From Steinernema hermaphroditum (lineage: Eukaryota; Nematoda; Chromadorea; Rhabditida; Steinernematidae), in contig CM059625.1 in NCBI GenBank assembly GCA_030435675.1, positions 17,050,001-17,114,000 on the forward strand: DNA of 64,000 nucleotides, given 5' to 3'. Below are positions 10,858 to 26,461 of the stretch, one piece after another. Numbering within the stretch: the stretch's first letter is position 1; each line of letters begins with the position of its first letter. The translations under genes were made by a program, and so were the position numbers. The notes under the pieces are model-generated. The model was not told where the DNA came from, made no database searches, and saw only the letters and a list, made by a program, of their open reading frames with translations.

Positions 10858-12556
10858 ATGACGGCTTGTTTAACGTTATTGCTCTTGCTTGCTGCGCTTC
10901 CATACACAGCTTCTGTCCTCGATGCTGCTTGGTGGTAAGTACTTATAACGTTTTATAACTTTTGTAATAGCAAACTCCAGGTCATCTATAGCTCAACTCA
11001 GCACGGCCAATCTGCTGGCTGGGGCAGAAACCAAGTCGACCTGCCTGACCTTGAGTGGCTTATCGCCGGGCCAGGCCAGAATATGTGAACTCTTCAAAGA
11101 CCACATGCCAGTTGTGGGTGAGGGCGCAAAACAAGCCCTACATGTAAGGTGAAATTTGACATTTTGAATCACCGATGGATTCGTTTAGGAATGCGAACAT
11201 CAATTCCGGAATGAAAGATGGAACTGCTCAAAACCGCCCGGCTCTGATCTCGTTGGGCCAATCCATAAATTAGGCACCCGAGAAGCAGCCTTCACATATT
11301 CTATTGTGTCTGCTGGTGTAAGTCATGAAATCGGTCGAAGTTGCCGTCTTGGCGTGCTACAAAGCTGCGGCTGCTCAACAGCTGAACGGCCGCAAGGTGT
11401 GGATACCCAATGGAACTGGGGAGGCTGTGGCGACAACGTTGATTACGGTTACCGATTCGCGCGAGATTTCATCGACGTTCGCGAAAAGGAAGACGGATTT
11501 CCCAAGCGATCTGCCGATCGCGGTCGCTCTTTGATGAATCGCTGGAACAACGAGGTCGGCCGAAAGGTACCCCCGGCGTGAACTCTCCACCCTCAACCCA
11601 CTGTGTGCCTCTTCTAGCTTCTCAAACGTCACACGCGACCCAAATGCAAATGCCACGGTGTCAGCGGCTCCTGCAATATGAAAACGTGCTGGATGCAACT
11701 GCCGTCGATGCGTCAAATGGGCAATCTTCTCGCAAACAAATATCGCGCTGCGCGACGCATTCAGGTACCTATCATCTTCACACACACATAGATGGAGGGA
11801 CGGTCAATCTGTGTGCTTGACGGATATGAGACGCTATATTTGTTTGGTTTAGATAAACGCGCGCGGCAACATGCAAGTCGTAAGTCAGCCCGAGAAGCGC
11901 GATCAAGTGTCGAGGACTAAAGGTGGCGATCGGCAGAGTCGCCGTAAAAGTCGGGCTCTACAGACGGAGCTCGTTTACCTCGACGACTCTCCTGACTACT
12001 GCGCTGCCGACAGATCGGCCGGAACATTGGGAACGCAGGGCAGAGTTTGCAGGTGGGTTAGCTTGTTTATAGAAAAGTTTACTCGAAGTTTTGGAAGTCC
12101 AAAAACAATAATTTTCCATTTCCTATAAAATTCAAAGAGGGCACATTTATGAGATGGTGTTTCATGCCTTTTGAGATCATCATGGATACATATTATTGGG
12201 AAAGGGTATCATCGACACGATAAAAATTGCTGGCACATTCTTGCCGTGGTAGGAGAAACACAGTTTGTGGGCCTAACGAACCATCAGCATAGCTGCTTGG
12301 CAGCATTAGATGCTCGATTTCCAGCTCTAATTTGCAATACTTGCCACTTTGCAAACTTTTCTTTCACCTTTTACGAGTATAGTGTTTTAGGCGAGGCTCA
12401 AACGGTGCAGACAGTTGCGATCTGCTCTGTTGCGGACGAGGCTACAACACCTACACGAAGGAGATGCAATCAAAGTGCAACTGTAAATTCCAATGGTGTT
12501 GCAAAGTGGTCTGTCAGACTTGTCTCAACACCACACAAGTCGACATTTGTAAATAG
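10858..12556 (+). CDS. cwn-2: Wnt ligand, Wnt5/CWN-2 type
   Basis: Secreted, lipidated glycoprotein that signals through Frizzled/Ror receptors to pattern cells and guide axons. Exons 10858-10934, 10981-11143, 11189-11566, 11618-11764, 11853-12052 and 12391-12556 give 376 residues. Seen: a hydrophobic signal peptide directly after the [58 protein letters not shown]; the lipidation loop [10 protein letters not shown] with its acylated serine; [15 protein letters not shown]; and the C-terminal [12 protein letters not shown] plus CNCKFQWCC cysteine block, ending in CK-stop. [11 protein letters not shown] and [11 protein letters not shown] are closest to Wnt5 and nematode CWN-2 from memory; orthology is inference, membership of the Wnt family is not. 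The ATG lies two bases after a TTTGCAG acceptor, suggesting trans-splicing or a 5'-UTR intron. AATAAA lies at 12,825. Confidence 0.9.
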
Positions 12557-14302
12557 CCGTTGTTATGCTATGTTGTATAGTTTGCAACAATCATTCCTCG
12601 GGGAGCGCCTGTACATAAAAGAATATTCAAGATCTTGTCCAAATCAATTGGAACGCACGATGTTTTATCAAGTTACGAGAATTGATCTCAGTTTGAGGCA
12701 TGTTGCTTGCCGAACACCCTGTAGCTCTCTTCTGTACCCTCAATTTCGTTTGCTCACTCCTATGCAGAAGTTACGTTATGTGTGCACTTGTTATAGTGTT
12801 AGTTTATCAATGTTATTATAAAAGAATAAAACACTTGCAAAAAATCATTTCCATTTACCGTACATTGCGTATGTATGAGTTCTTGGACTCATCACTCATT
12901 AGTTAAGCCTCGAAACTCTATCCTTGCAGGAGTTCTAACGAAGTATCCTTGCAGGCACGGCACATAAGTTCATAGTGCTGAATAGTACTGCTCCACGTTC
13001 ACTTTTTCTTGAAAGTGCGCCATACAGGGATTCACGCTCTGACGGGCACAATAGCAAATTTCATACTGTTGACCACCTTCGTTCTTGTTTACCGCTCCAA
13101 CCGCTTGAAAGCAAACCCCTGGTTCTTTCAAGCATGTAGCCCAAACTACATGGCCATGTAAACAAGTCCGTGATTTCGTGATTGTGTCAACGGCACCGAC
13201 TACCGTGTTCGTCTCCGCCAAATAACGAGCACGCGAACAATGTGAATCCCAAAATATCGTGACATCGCTGCTCTTTTCTTGGTTCCCCTTAACGGCGATT
13301 GTTCAATTTTATTCGTCGCTCTAATTAGCTTGTATTGTTGACGAACCTCCTTTGAGCTTTATCTTTGGGCTCACAGTCCCAAATTTTCAATGGTGTGGCC
13401 AAGTGGAAAAAGTGAACTGAAACGTCGGTGATTAGTGTGAATACACAGAAGTGGGCTGACGGAAGTAGCTGCGGCGGATATGGTGCCGTCGGCAGTGCAT
13501 CCTGTCTCTGTTAGCCCCTGTGAGGATATTGTGTTCGGGCGATGTTAGGAATCGCGCCAGCGCGCGTTTCCGCAACTCTCGTTTGTCGGCCTTTATTTAT
13601 GGTGCCATCCGACAGGAACAACTAGTCCAAGATTGGCAATTGGCCACGTCACGACACACGTCCGTCGTGCTTCCGTTTGCGGCCATAGTTAAGCAACCCG
13701 GGGCCACGACGACAACGACGCTTCTCACCGAAACGGCTTGCCCTAACGCGCTTCCCGTTTGGCGCCGGGAGTGCTGCCGATTTTCGCCGTTTCACTTGCC
13801 CCCTAGGAGATTCGGCACCAACGCTAACAAAATGACAATTGCACACGACGACGACAGAGCGACAACGCCACAAATTGAAACGCGCGAATTCATTTTATAC
13901 TTGTACACGTCTCAATCATAAATTTCGATCTCGGCCCGTCTTTGCGAGCCTCCTGTGGCTTCTCGCCCCGGCTCCTGTCCGTCGCCGCGGTCTTTTAACA
14001 AGTTGGAGGAGGCTAGCAGAAGAAGACACGTCAGGAAGACGATATCCCCGTTGGGAGTTCGCTCAAACATATGTACTGATTTTGCCTTTCCAACAAACAA
14101 TTTATATTCTTAACTCTATCAAGTACGCACGACAGCTTTATTTATCATTGTCAGAAACGAATATGACACGCAAACTCCTCTCTTTTGGGCAAATTGGTGT
14201 GGACGGCAAATATGAGCCACGCGCTGCTTGGATACCGTCTCCATGACCATCAACATATCCCCTCTCTACCTGCAAGGAAAGAGAAGGGTTTGCTTTCACT
14301 TG
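12557..14302. other. Wnt 3' UTR and intergenic sequence
   Basis: The first about 270 bases are the likely Wnt 3' UTR, ending near AATAAA at 12,825-12,830. The rest is GC-richer intergenic DNA. Apart from the cysteine-rich minus-strand frame at 12,970-13,221, listed separately, I see no supportable gene. Open frames of 60-135 codons at 13.5-14.25 kb overlap on both strands and lack splice or domain support. Confidence 0.5.
12970..13221 (-). CDS. Possible exon of a small cysteine-rich protein
   Basis: A minus-strand frame with an unusual density of cysteines in its last two-thirds (TCLHGHVVWATC, GVCFQ, EICYCARQ, NPCMAH), ending at a TGA just before a glutamine/tyrosine-rich tail. The C-x-C and regular spacing suggest a disulphide-rich secreted domain. 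No ATG precedes it in frame (the frame opens at a TTG), so an upstream exon with a signal peptide would be needed, and I could not define its acceptor. The family is not recognised. Confidence 0.3.
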   Translation of the reverse strand: MAETNTVVGAVDTITKSRTCLHGHVVWATCLKEPGVCFQAVGAVNKNEGGQQYEICYCARQSVNPCMAHFQEKVNVEQYYSAL

Positions 14303-14975
14303 ATGATTGCGCACGTCTTTTGGAGCCTACTACTCTTCATCGCACTTCTTCCCGTGGGAAGGTGTGAGCTGTGCATCAGTAAAAATGACGAACCACCTTT
14401 CCATGTAATGGATTGACTCTTTCAACGTCCTGAACTGCTGCTTTAGCCCAACATCTACACTTGCAATGAAACGTCGACTTGTTGTGAAAGCTTCGATGAA
14501 AGAGGATGCTGCTCCCAGGAAGTCACATTCAATTTCTTGTAAGCTACGTCGTCTTCCATATTACATTTGTCTTTAGCTTCAAATTCATCGAGTTCATCCC
14601 CTACCTTGTCGGCAGCTTCTTCGTAGTCATCATGGCCTGCAGCAATATGACTGATCCTGATCCGTTTGACCCACATGCCACGCTCAAGAGTGAAAAGGAG
14701 GAATATATGCATATACGGTACCTCCGTCGACATGAATTTGTGTACTGTTAACATTTGGGAAATTTTAGCGAAAAGCAAACGGACGACAACCGTGTCGGTG
14801 ATCCGCTGTTCGGTCCGGTCATGTGGGATGTTGCTCCAACGTAAATTTTTCTGAAAGGTGTTATGTGTACTTGGATTATTACAGGTATGCATCGTACGAT
14901 GAGCAACAGATGCTAGAGAAGCGCTGGAAATCAATCTACAACGACGGCAAGGAACCAGTGGACACTTTTCTTTGA
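14303..14975 (+). CDS. Small cysteine-rich single-pass membrane protein (STMC6-like)
   Basis: Predicted 165-residue type I membrane protein of unknown function. Exons 14303-14404, 14447-14538, 14577-14717, 14769-14840 and 14885-14975 join in one frame. Seen: a signal peptide (HVFWSLLLFIALLPVGRC), an extracellular part with a TCCESFDERGCCSQ double-CC motif, a transmembrane helix around FIPYLVGSFFVVIMAC, and an acidic, proline-containing cytoplasmic tail ending DGKEPVDTFL. The CC...CC spacing followed at once by one helix is reminiscent of the Shisa/VOPP1/WBP1 (STMC6) adaptor group, but this is a pattern resemblance only. The ATG at 14,303 is the first that gives a signal peptide. An AATAAA at about 15,055 is a plausible polyadenylation signal. 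Confidence 0.72.
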
Positions 14976-17900
14976 TATTAGTTTGTGACCTGATGCTATC
15001 GTTAAATCCCACAGTTATACAAAAGATTTCTTTTGCATTATGGTGGTACTTGTTAATAAAGGCTATGGATAGTTATCATCATGGTACGGCAGACTGTCAA
15101 ACGAAGTAAATTCGGTGCTCGACATGCACTGCTTGCTATCAAAGACATCGCTGGCTGTACAAGTCAACTCTTTTGGAACAAGCGTAGTGTAAGAACAAGC
15201 TGAACAAGCTTTACACGATCTGTTCAGTGATTTGTGTGTGAGTTTTCAGTGAGCTTCACTTTGAAAGTGAACGCTGTTCGACACGCGACATGTACCAACT
15301 TAATCTTTGAACTCCATATGAAGTGTCGGTGGACACAAACTGATTGAAATGTGACGAAATGTTTCTTATGGTGCTGTCCACATTCGTCACCATGGTGATT
15401 CAGGTGTACCTTCATCAAAGGCAATGGGAAACTGAACGATACTTCCCGAGTTTCCTGTGCCACCCAGGTCTGTATTAACTTTTTTCGTTCGTTTGTTTGT
15501 GATTTGTTGTTGGTAGACTTCCATGCTCTACTGTAACCCACGGCCGTTGCCCTTGTTCGATAGTATTGATAGTTTCTCCTTCGTATATAGGTTGTCAAAG
15601 CTTGTATTTTACTTCTTCCAAGGCAATTTCCGTCCACGTCAAAGAGTAGGAAAAAGTTAAACCGTGCACAATTTTACCTAAAGCTAACAAAGATATTTCA
15701 AGTACCTTTTCGGCGACAGAAATATATATTAACTTTATTATGCGTCACTGGCACAGTGTCATCATATCGCCGCGACGATCGGCGCTGTCATCGCGCAGGA
15801 GCTGTTTGCATTAATCCATTTAGTGCGCGGCCTTTTTTGATCTGTGTCACGCAATAGGAGACGCAGTTAATGAAATATTCAGCCATCGGTTGTTCGAGAT
15901 GCGTATGTCGCGGTGACTTTTAAGCTGCCGACAGCGAAAGCGGGCAACCATCGCGCGCACCTTCTGCTTTTTATCTGTGCCGAAAGGTGAAGATAATCCC
16001 TCAAAATGAATGGTTACCCGGACCGCAAGTTTCCGCAAAGTGCACACACGCTGAAGTAGTGCTAATTAGGAAGCGTTAGAGCGCCTCGACGCCAGCTGAG
16101 CGGTGGCGCCAGCCAATAGTTAATTAGCAACCTAAGGTCCTTCGGATTTGCATTTGCATATGAGAGGTTACAGCCGCAGCGACAAAGACGGCAGCTTTGT
16201 TTATCGCGTGGCTCTTCCTAATCTCCTTATTTCCACTCCTGAAGAGGCGTCTGTAAACAATGGTGCTGCATGCGAAGAGCGTCTCTGTGCCGCCGACCTG
16301 CATAGCAGCCGGAGCAGAAGTGTTACCGAAGGCCACGTCGGCCTAACAGATCCCTTCGGCAGCCGGTGTTTGCGCTAAGGCCAAAAGGACTTTTGTGGTC
16401 AATTAACATATACGACGACGAACAGTTGGCCTGACACAAGGGGCAGATCGGCTGCTGATCCGATTGTCACTCGTTCATGAGACGTCCGAAAGACAAAACG
16501 GCTTGCGGCAAGCCAGATGGCTTGCCCTCATCAAGCGAATTCATCGAAGCACGCATTGCCGTCTTGAGATCGCAATTACCGGTCTTCTCACTCTGCGCCC
16601 TTTGCATCCCCCTTTGCCGTGCGACCGCAATGTTGCGTAGATTATGCAGGTTGAGAAGCCGAAAGCTGGAAGCAAAACGCCCCTTCCTTTCGGCAACGCG
16701 GCGAGAAGACTGTGCATCAAAAGGAGGAGAACCTTGCTACAAGAAAAAAAGTCAACTTCCCCGCATCTCAGTTCAACTGTGATTTGTTATGAAAAAGCGC
16801 ATTTGTAACAGCATGCTCTCTTCTGTGTATGTATAACACACAAATTGTCACGCGGTCAAAGCTGGCATATTCTCTTGATTGGTTCTTCCTTTTGAAAACC
16901 GCTCGCTCGTTGCGTCCCTCGAGAGTGCCACCGACCGGCTGAGAGAGGCGTCGAGAACAACAGCCAACGGGATGGCCTTATGGGGGCGAGAGCGAGAGAA
17001 AGAGACAGAGGCGAGGAAGCGGCACCGAAGAAGAGTACCTTCGCTGGCCAAACTAATTCGGCAATCGCGACCCGCCACGCCTAAATGAGGCTATGGGAAA
17101 AGACGGCACGTAATATGAGCAATAATCACGATGGTCAATCAAACAAACGAAGCCGAGAGTCGCACTCCCTCGAGCCATCATCGTTAATCTGGGCAGCCGG
17201 CTTCACGGCGCGCATCAACTTCCGCCCCCACACCTACCGTATAATGGTCACCTTTCGAAAGTGTCGCCCATGCTGCACTTTTCACCGAGAACGACGGCAG
17301 AGTTGTTAGCGGCCGACAAAACAAATGAGCGAACGTTCCCAGGCGGACAGTTAACTGCGGTTCAGGCGCGATGCGCTTAATGGCACACAAGAGACATAAC
17401 CAAAGATAGATAAGCATGCGCGAAGGAAGCGGCAATGTATCCCGGAGGTGTAATCGGCAGCGCAGTGCAATGAGTGAGCCGAACACACACCGTCATTTAT
17501 GTTTTAGCACTCCCCAGAGCACTATAGACGACACCGCGCGCTAAACGATGCTCCTAACAGCTGCGGCAACTTGAAATCCGTTTATAAATCCTTCAAGAGA
17601 GCAATGACCGCGCTTCTCCGTGCGACATTTTGAAACATTCGAAGCGTCTACAGTCGCCAGACTCGAAGACCAGAGATATCTAATTTAATGTTTATGTATG
17701 CTTCGGAACATGGACACAAATAAAACGATTGAGGGGCGGAGCCGTCAGATTTAAAGAATGTTTGCTGGTTAAGTAAGTTTGCATGTCAAGCCAGTCTATG
17801 ATACTCACCCTCAACTGGTGGGCAAGCCGCCGCCGTAGGTGAGCCGACTACGGTAGCGCTGAGCTGGGCGCTGCAGGCGTCGCTGTCACCTAGCAACCTA

Positions 17901-20900
17901 TAGGCCGACGAAGCGATTTGTTAGCACGTTGGCCGAAAGGTATACGGTAAGTGTGCAAATAGATGGTGGACCTGTGTACTTTCACACCACTTCTGGGAAA
18001 TGAAACGTTGGTGAAATTATTGAAATCCTGAGGGTGACATACTGATTAGTCTTATGCACTTTGCATTCTATTAATATTGCCCCTTCACGTACAAGAACAA
18101 TAATTATGCATGAATCGTGCACATGCGAGCAACCTTTCTCTTTCCGTGTGTGGCCCCGTTGCCTCCTTGCGCTTCCTTTTACTCTTCTTCTTATAATTGA
18201 ATATTTAATATTGGCGCCGCACCGTCGGAAGCATGGTCAGCGCACAATGCTTGAGGCGCTTTGGGGATTGATCAGGTGTAGAAGTATTGATTCTCGGAAT
18301 TCCGCCCTCCGACGTTCTTCTCTTCTTTCGGGATGCAGGAGATGCGCAGGACAAAGTTAATCTCTCAACGAGAAAAAAAGTCAAAACTTTAAGTTCAAGG
18401 TGTATGCAGTATGTGGGTTAAATCGCTATTGGATAATTCGCGGATTTTGTCACCCCCTCAGGCGGTCGTCACAATGAAGACCACCGGCGCAGCAGTACCG
18501 AGCCGAGTGCGGTGTGGTGTCGAATTGGCAGCTGGTATTAGAGGACTCGCCGCGAGCATCGTTTAAAATACAAACAGGTGCACAGTACCCGAAGAACCGT
18601 GGTGGGGGGCGATGACGAGATACAAGAAAAGATAGATGGGATAGGCTCTTAAGCCCGCGCGAGGCGCGAGCGTTTGCAAGAAACAAAACGCGCTCATTTT
18701 CTTAGCCGACCGCGGTGCGAGGCAGATGCTAAATCCCCCCGATATATCTTTAGGACGCCGCCGCTGCGACCGCAACTTACCTATTCCTGCCTTCCGAATT
18801 CATCTGTTTTCAATGATCGTTATATGGACAATTAATCGCAGTGTTCCCCATCTCGTTCAATTCGTTTTGTTAGCCTTCGCGTGGATATTTCGGACCTCCT
18901 CCCCTTCACTTCCTGTCCCATCACCCTCATTATAAGACTGTCTGCTGCTCCGTTCTTAATAGGTAATTGCTAATTGTCCCAAGCGCAGGGCCAGCACACC
19001 GGCTGTTGTGCAGTTCTCCGCGCGAACCCACTCAAGTAGTTCAATTACTGTAATTCAACACCTAGGCGAGCATGTCGTAACAATTACTGTAGAGTTGGGT
19101 AATTACAGGTCATGCCCGTTCACACGGGCTATCGTAATTTGCGCTAATCAGACGACCGTCTTGGTTGTTCCTTATTGCGGCATTTTACAATTGCCTCCTG
19201 TTTCTGGAGCTGAAGATATGTTGCTTGGAAATACCGTGTCTATACCTGCTGACTTCGGAATTTGCGCCTGATGGGATTGGGAATTAATCGGATTTGATGA
19301 AAGGTTAACGGCACCGTATGGAAATGAATCTGAGCCCCAGGTCGCCCCCACCATTCGCCACCTTACTTTCAACCTTCGCAACACCTTGCGCCCCAAGCTC
19401 TCCCCAGGAGTGCGCACACTAAGCCGAAAACCGCTGAGTGCCGTAATCGTTATGTGATCGATGCCGCGCGCAACTGTCAACTCATCGACCGCACGACCGC
19501 CACTTATCCAGCCTTGCCGTGAATCAGTGCGGCCCCTGTACGTCTCTAACTACTGCCACTTAAAAACCGCTCCTGCTGCTGCTGTCGCCAACGGAGAAAC
19601 TTGAATCGGGAACGTGGTCACAGTCGCCAGAAACATCTTGAACGTGTAGCTACTGTGCGACATCTGCGCCCAAAAATTGCGTTGGCCTCGTCGAGAGTAC
19701 ATCGTGCGGTTAGATCGTCTGCCTGTCGTCGCGCTGATTAAATTACGGTAAATCTATCGCGCTAGCCTCACGGATTACCCACTTAATCAGACGGTGTACC
19801 CCCACACACGCGCACACATGTGTGCCAATTACGCTAATCGGCCTAAGACGATTACCGGACAGCAGATGAGAGTACACTTCTCATCTCGTTACTGTGGGCA
19901 AACATTTGTGCCAGGAATTAGCGCGTTGACGCCTGTGCGCGACGCAACTGCTACCTGTGTTTTTGCGCGTCCCTCTTCACTGTTTGAACATCTGCCGTGA
20001 GCTTCGTTGAAAAATGCCCCGATTTCAACGGCTGCCGTATACGGTAAAAACTCGTTAAAGCGCCTCCCGACCGCGCATCGCAACAACTGCGGCAAATTTT
20101 CGCGCATTGGCGACACCTGTGCAGAGGTTAAGTCCGCCCCCGACGCCCTTTCCTCCTTCAATTTATGCTCCTTACGCGACAGGAGGCGCTCAAGCAAGCG
20201 ACAGATGGGCGACCACACGGATCCTTCCTCTTGTTGCCATAATCCATTTTGTCTGTCTCAAGTGGCGTACTGTTGGCTTGGCCCCAGTGGAAACAGTAAC
20301 GGTATACTCTCACACAGTGGCTCCAAACCACATACTCGTTTATATCCGCTCCTCATATTATTCCATCTGCAGTCACCTTTATTTAGACCAAATTCTCTAG
20401 ACTAAAATGATAAAAATTTTTACAGGTGCTGTTGAAAGGATTGGTTAATGTAACTGATACGCCACCGTTGAAACTCAACCTCAGTATTTACGGATTTTGG
20501 CCGAGATAGATAACTCTGAGTCACTCCCGAACCTACTAAATCCATGTCCCAGGAGCCCGCCCAAAGGGAATACTGGCCACGCCCCTTGTTCTCCACACCC
20601 TTTTGTGACCTTCTTCACCTCCTCGAGCGCTTCCAGCTGCTCTCGTGACGAAAGGAGCGAGAGTCGAGCTACATGAGAAGTAGCCAGCCGGTCGGCTCAT
20701 CCTCGGCCTGGCCAACTTCTCCCACTCACCCCTTGGCCACCGATTTTGATTGTACGCACAAGTTGTGCATTAGTTCACCCATCCCCTTTGTGTGTTTATC
20801 GTATGCAACGGCTGGCGACCACATGGACACCAGATCTGCCTCCCGTTACTTAAAGATTCCCATTAACCTTTGGGCCCTGCGCGCACGTACCGTAAAATTG

Positions 20901-22878
20901 CGAATATTGTAAAAGATCCCCTTTTCAAATACGTAATTACTCCCAAAGGTCTCACCTTTCATTTGTCCTAAATCGACTTTCGCTTCCGAGAGTGCGTGCG
21001 CGTTTTGTGCGATATGACACGATACAGGTTTAGTGGAACACCTATCCTTTGGAGATATGACATCCGCCGTCGGGTCTAACTGCATCGCTTAATGTAATTC
21101 CTTTTTGTTTTCGGTTCAACTCGTGCGGTGAACGAGATTGTTGCCGGTGGTGAAAGGGCGCCGTGTTTGTGCGAATGTTTTTCCATCTACGCATGGATCG
21201 CCTAAATGAACCGTCCCAACGTAACGCACCTTTAAACGTGACGAGAGCGAGAGCGAACGGGTGGTCGCCGCCGGCGGCGCAATGGCTCTTGTCGGTCCCA
21301 TTGTTCATAACCTCTGATAACGGTCAGGTTATGTGTTCGGTCGTAATCGCCCAGGTAAAGTCGCCGGTGGTCACTTTCCCTTCGCGCGGCGTTCCATTGT
21401 TCGACAGCGTAAAACCACTTGTTATATCATTGCAATGTACCGTTCTGTTTTATCGCGCAGTCAGCTGACGCCTAAACTTTTTAAATGCTTTTCAAAGCTT
21501 GACGTCCCTGTTTTCGTCCTATTTGTTTGTGATGTGTTCTCCATGTGCGGGATGTTGGCCAGGGATGGCCAACGGCGCTGAGGTGCCACAGGAGAACGGG
21601 CCCCTTTTCGTGCTTAAACGAGCTCCGGCGAAGGGTACTGCCGCGGTGCCCTCTGCTAGCGGCTCAGGTGGCGCTCATCTCGAATCTAATTTTAAATTAG
21701 TCTGTGTTGGCCCGTGCGTTCGAAGAAACTGCGCAACGCCGAGGCTTTCAAACTGTGTATGTGTGTGGACTCTGCTGCGGCGCGCTTCTCCTCTGTCCAG
21801 CATTGCAACCGCGCTCATCAGACGTTCACGTCGGAATCCGAGTGTCCTTTTCGGTCAAATTTGTTGCGCCTCCATCGGAGCGCATTGTCCTTCTGCCAGA
21901 TGAGAAGCGCCTGCGGTGCGGAAGAAAGCTTTATGTTGATTGCTCGGCGAGAACGACAGGAACGAGAACCACGATGATGTGACGATGCCGCAACATAGGT
22001 GACCGGCTAAATTGCCTTTGGCGGGTGAGCACTCAAAGCAAGAACGGCAAAGGTTCTTCAGGCGATGGAACACACCGCGAATTCCCCTTTTCCAGTCGAG
22101 ATCGATTTGCATTTCGAAGCGGAAATGAAATTTGTGTTTCTCAAGGGCTTAGGTGTGCCGCTTCTCTTAGTTTTACCTCAAGAGCGCGCTCATCGCCGTG
22201 CAGCCCCCCAATTCGGCGGCTACGGTAAGTTCGCCGCCTCGCGCCGCCGATGAGGTAAGCGCTTTTCAGCAGCAGCCGCTGTGTGCTCTTTCCGGCTCAC
22301 ACTAATCAATCTAATTTACTTTACTTTATACGCCTCACGAAGGTGGCTCGTCGCCAGTCTGCGCGAAAGCTACTCGCTTCTGACTCGGGGCTGCGAGCGC
22401 GGGCGCGCGTGGCCAGAGGGGAGTCCCTCCCGTGAACGTGCTTCCACCTTACGCACCCCTGGCTAACCAACCGGCACACCACACGCGTGCCACGCCCCGC
22501 CATTTGCCTCTGGGCGTATAGATTCTCCTCGACTCTCCTGGAAATGGGAATGTGCCCACACACGGCAGAGGAGAGAAGAGTGGGACACACGCACACACTC
22601 ACATATGCCTGATTGTTCTACCTACTCTTACTGTGGATGAGTCGCCGATGTCCGTTGAGCGTCAGCCGGCATCGGTTTAATGAGTGCGCGCTTTCGTAAT
22701 GTATTCATTACGTGGAACCGCGATCCGAGCTACTTCCACAGCCCGAACTCCGAGTGCCGCACTCTGAAAGTGAATCATTGGGGCATTCGGTTTTTCATAT
22801 CGTTTTTGTCGTTGATTAATGGCCGTAGCGACCATCGGCTAACCGCTTTTTTTCGCTTACAGGTAGCTGAACCGGACT
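14976..22878. other. 8-kb GC-rich gene-free tract upstream of zag-1
   Basis: No exon with domain support was found on either strand; open frames up to about 137 codons overlap one another and look like GC-driven noise. The tract contains CAGGTG/CACCTG motifs, the core bound by ZEB-type zinc fingers, at 18,273, 18,575, 20,114, 20,423 and 21,665. It also has a perfect palindrome AATTACTGTAATT at 19,043-19,055, with further ATTACTGTA and TAATTACAG motifs within 60 bases. Its length and position just before a neuronal transcription factor gene suggest a cis-regulatory domain; that is inference. Confidence 0.45.

Positions 22879-26461
<3,583 letters not shown>

Noticed and set aside
15224..15637. 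137-codon minus-strand open frame
   Set aside because: No recognisable motif, no convincing start context or splice partner; listed only as part of the gene-free tract.
17835..17865. Small hairpin CCGTAG..CTACGG as a regulatory RNA
   Set aside because: A six-base stem is expected by chance in GC-rich DNA; no terminator or promoter context.
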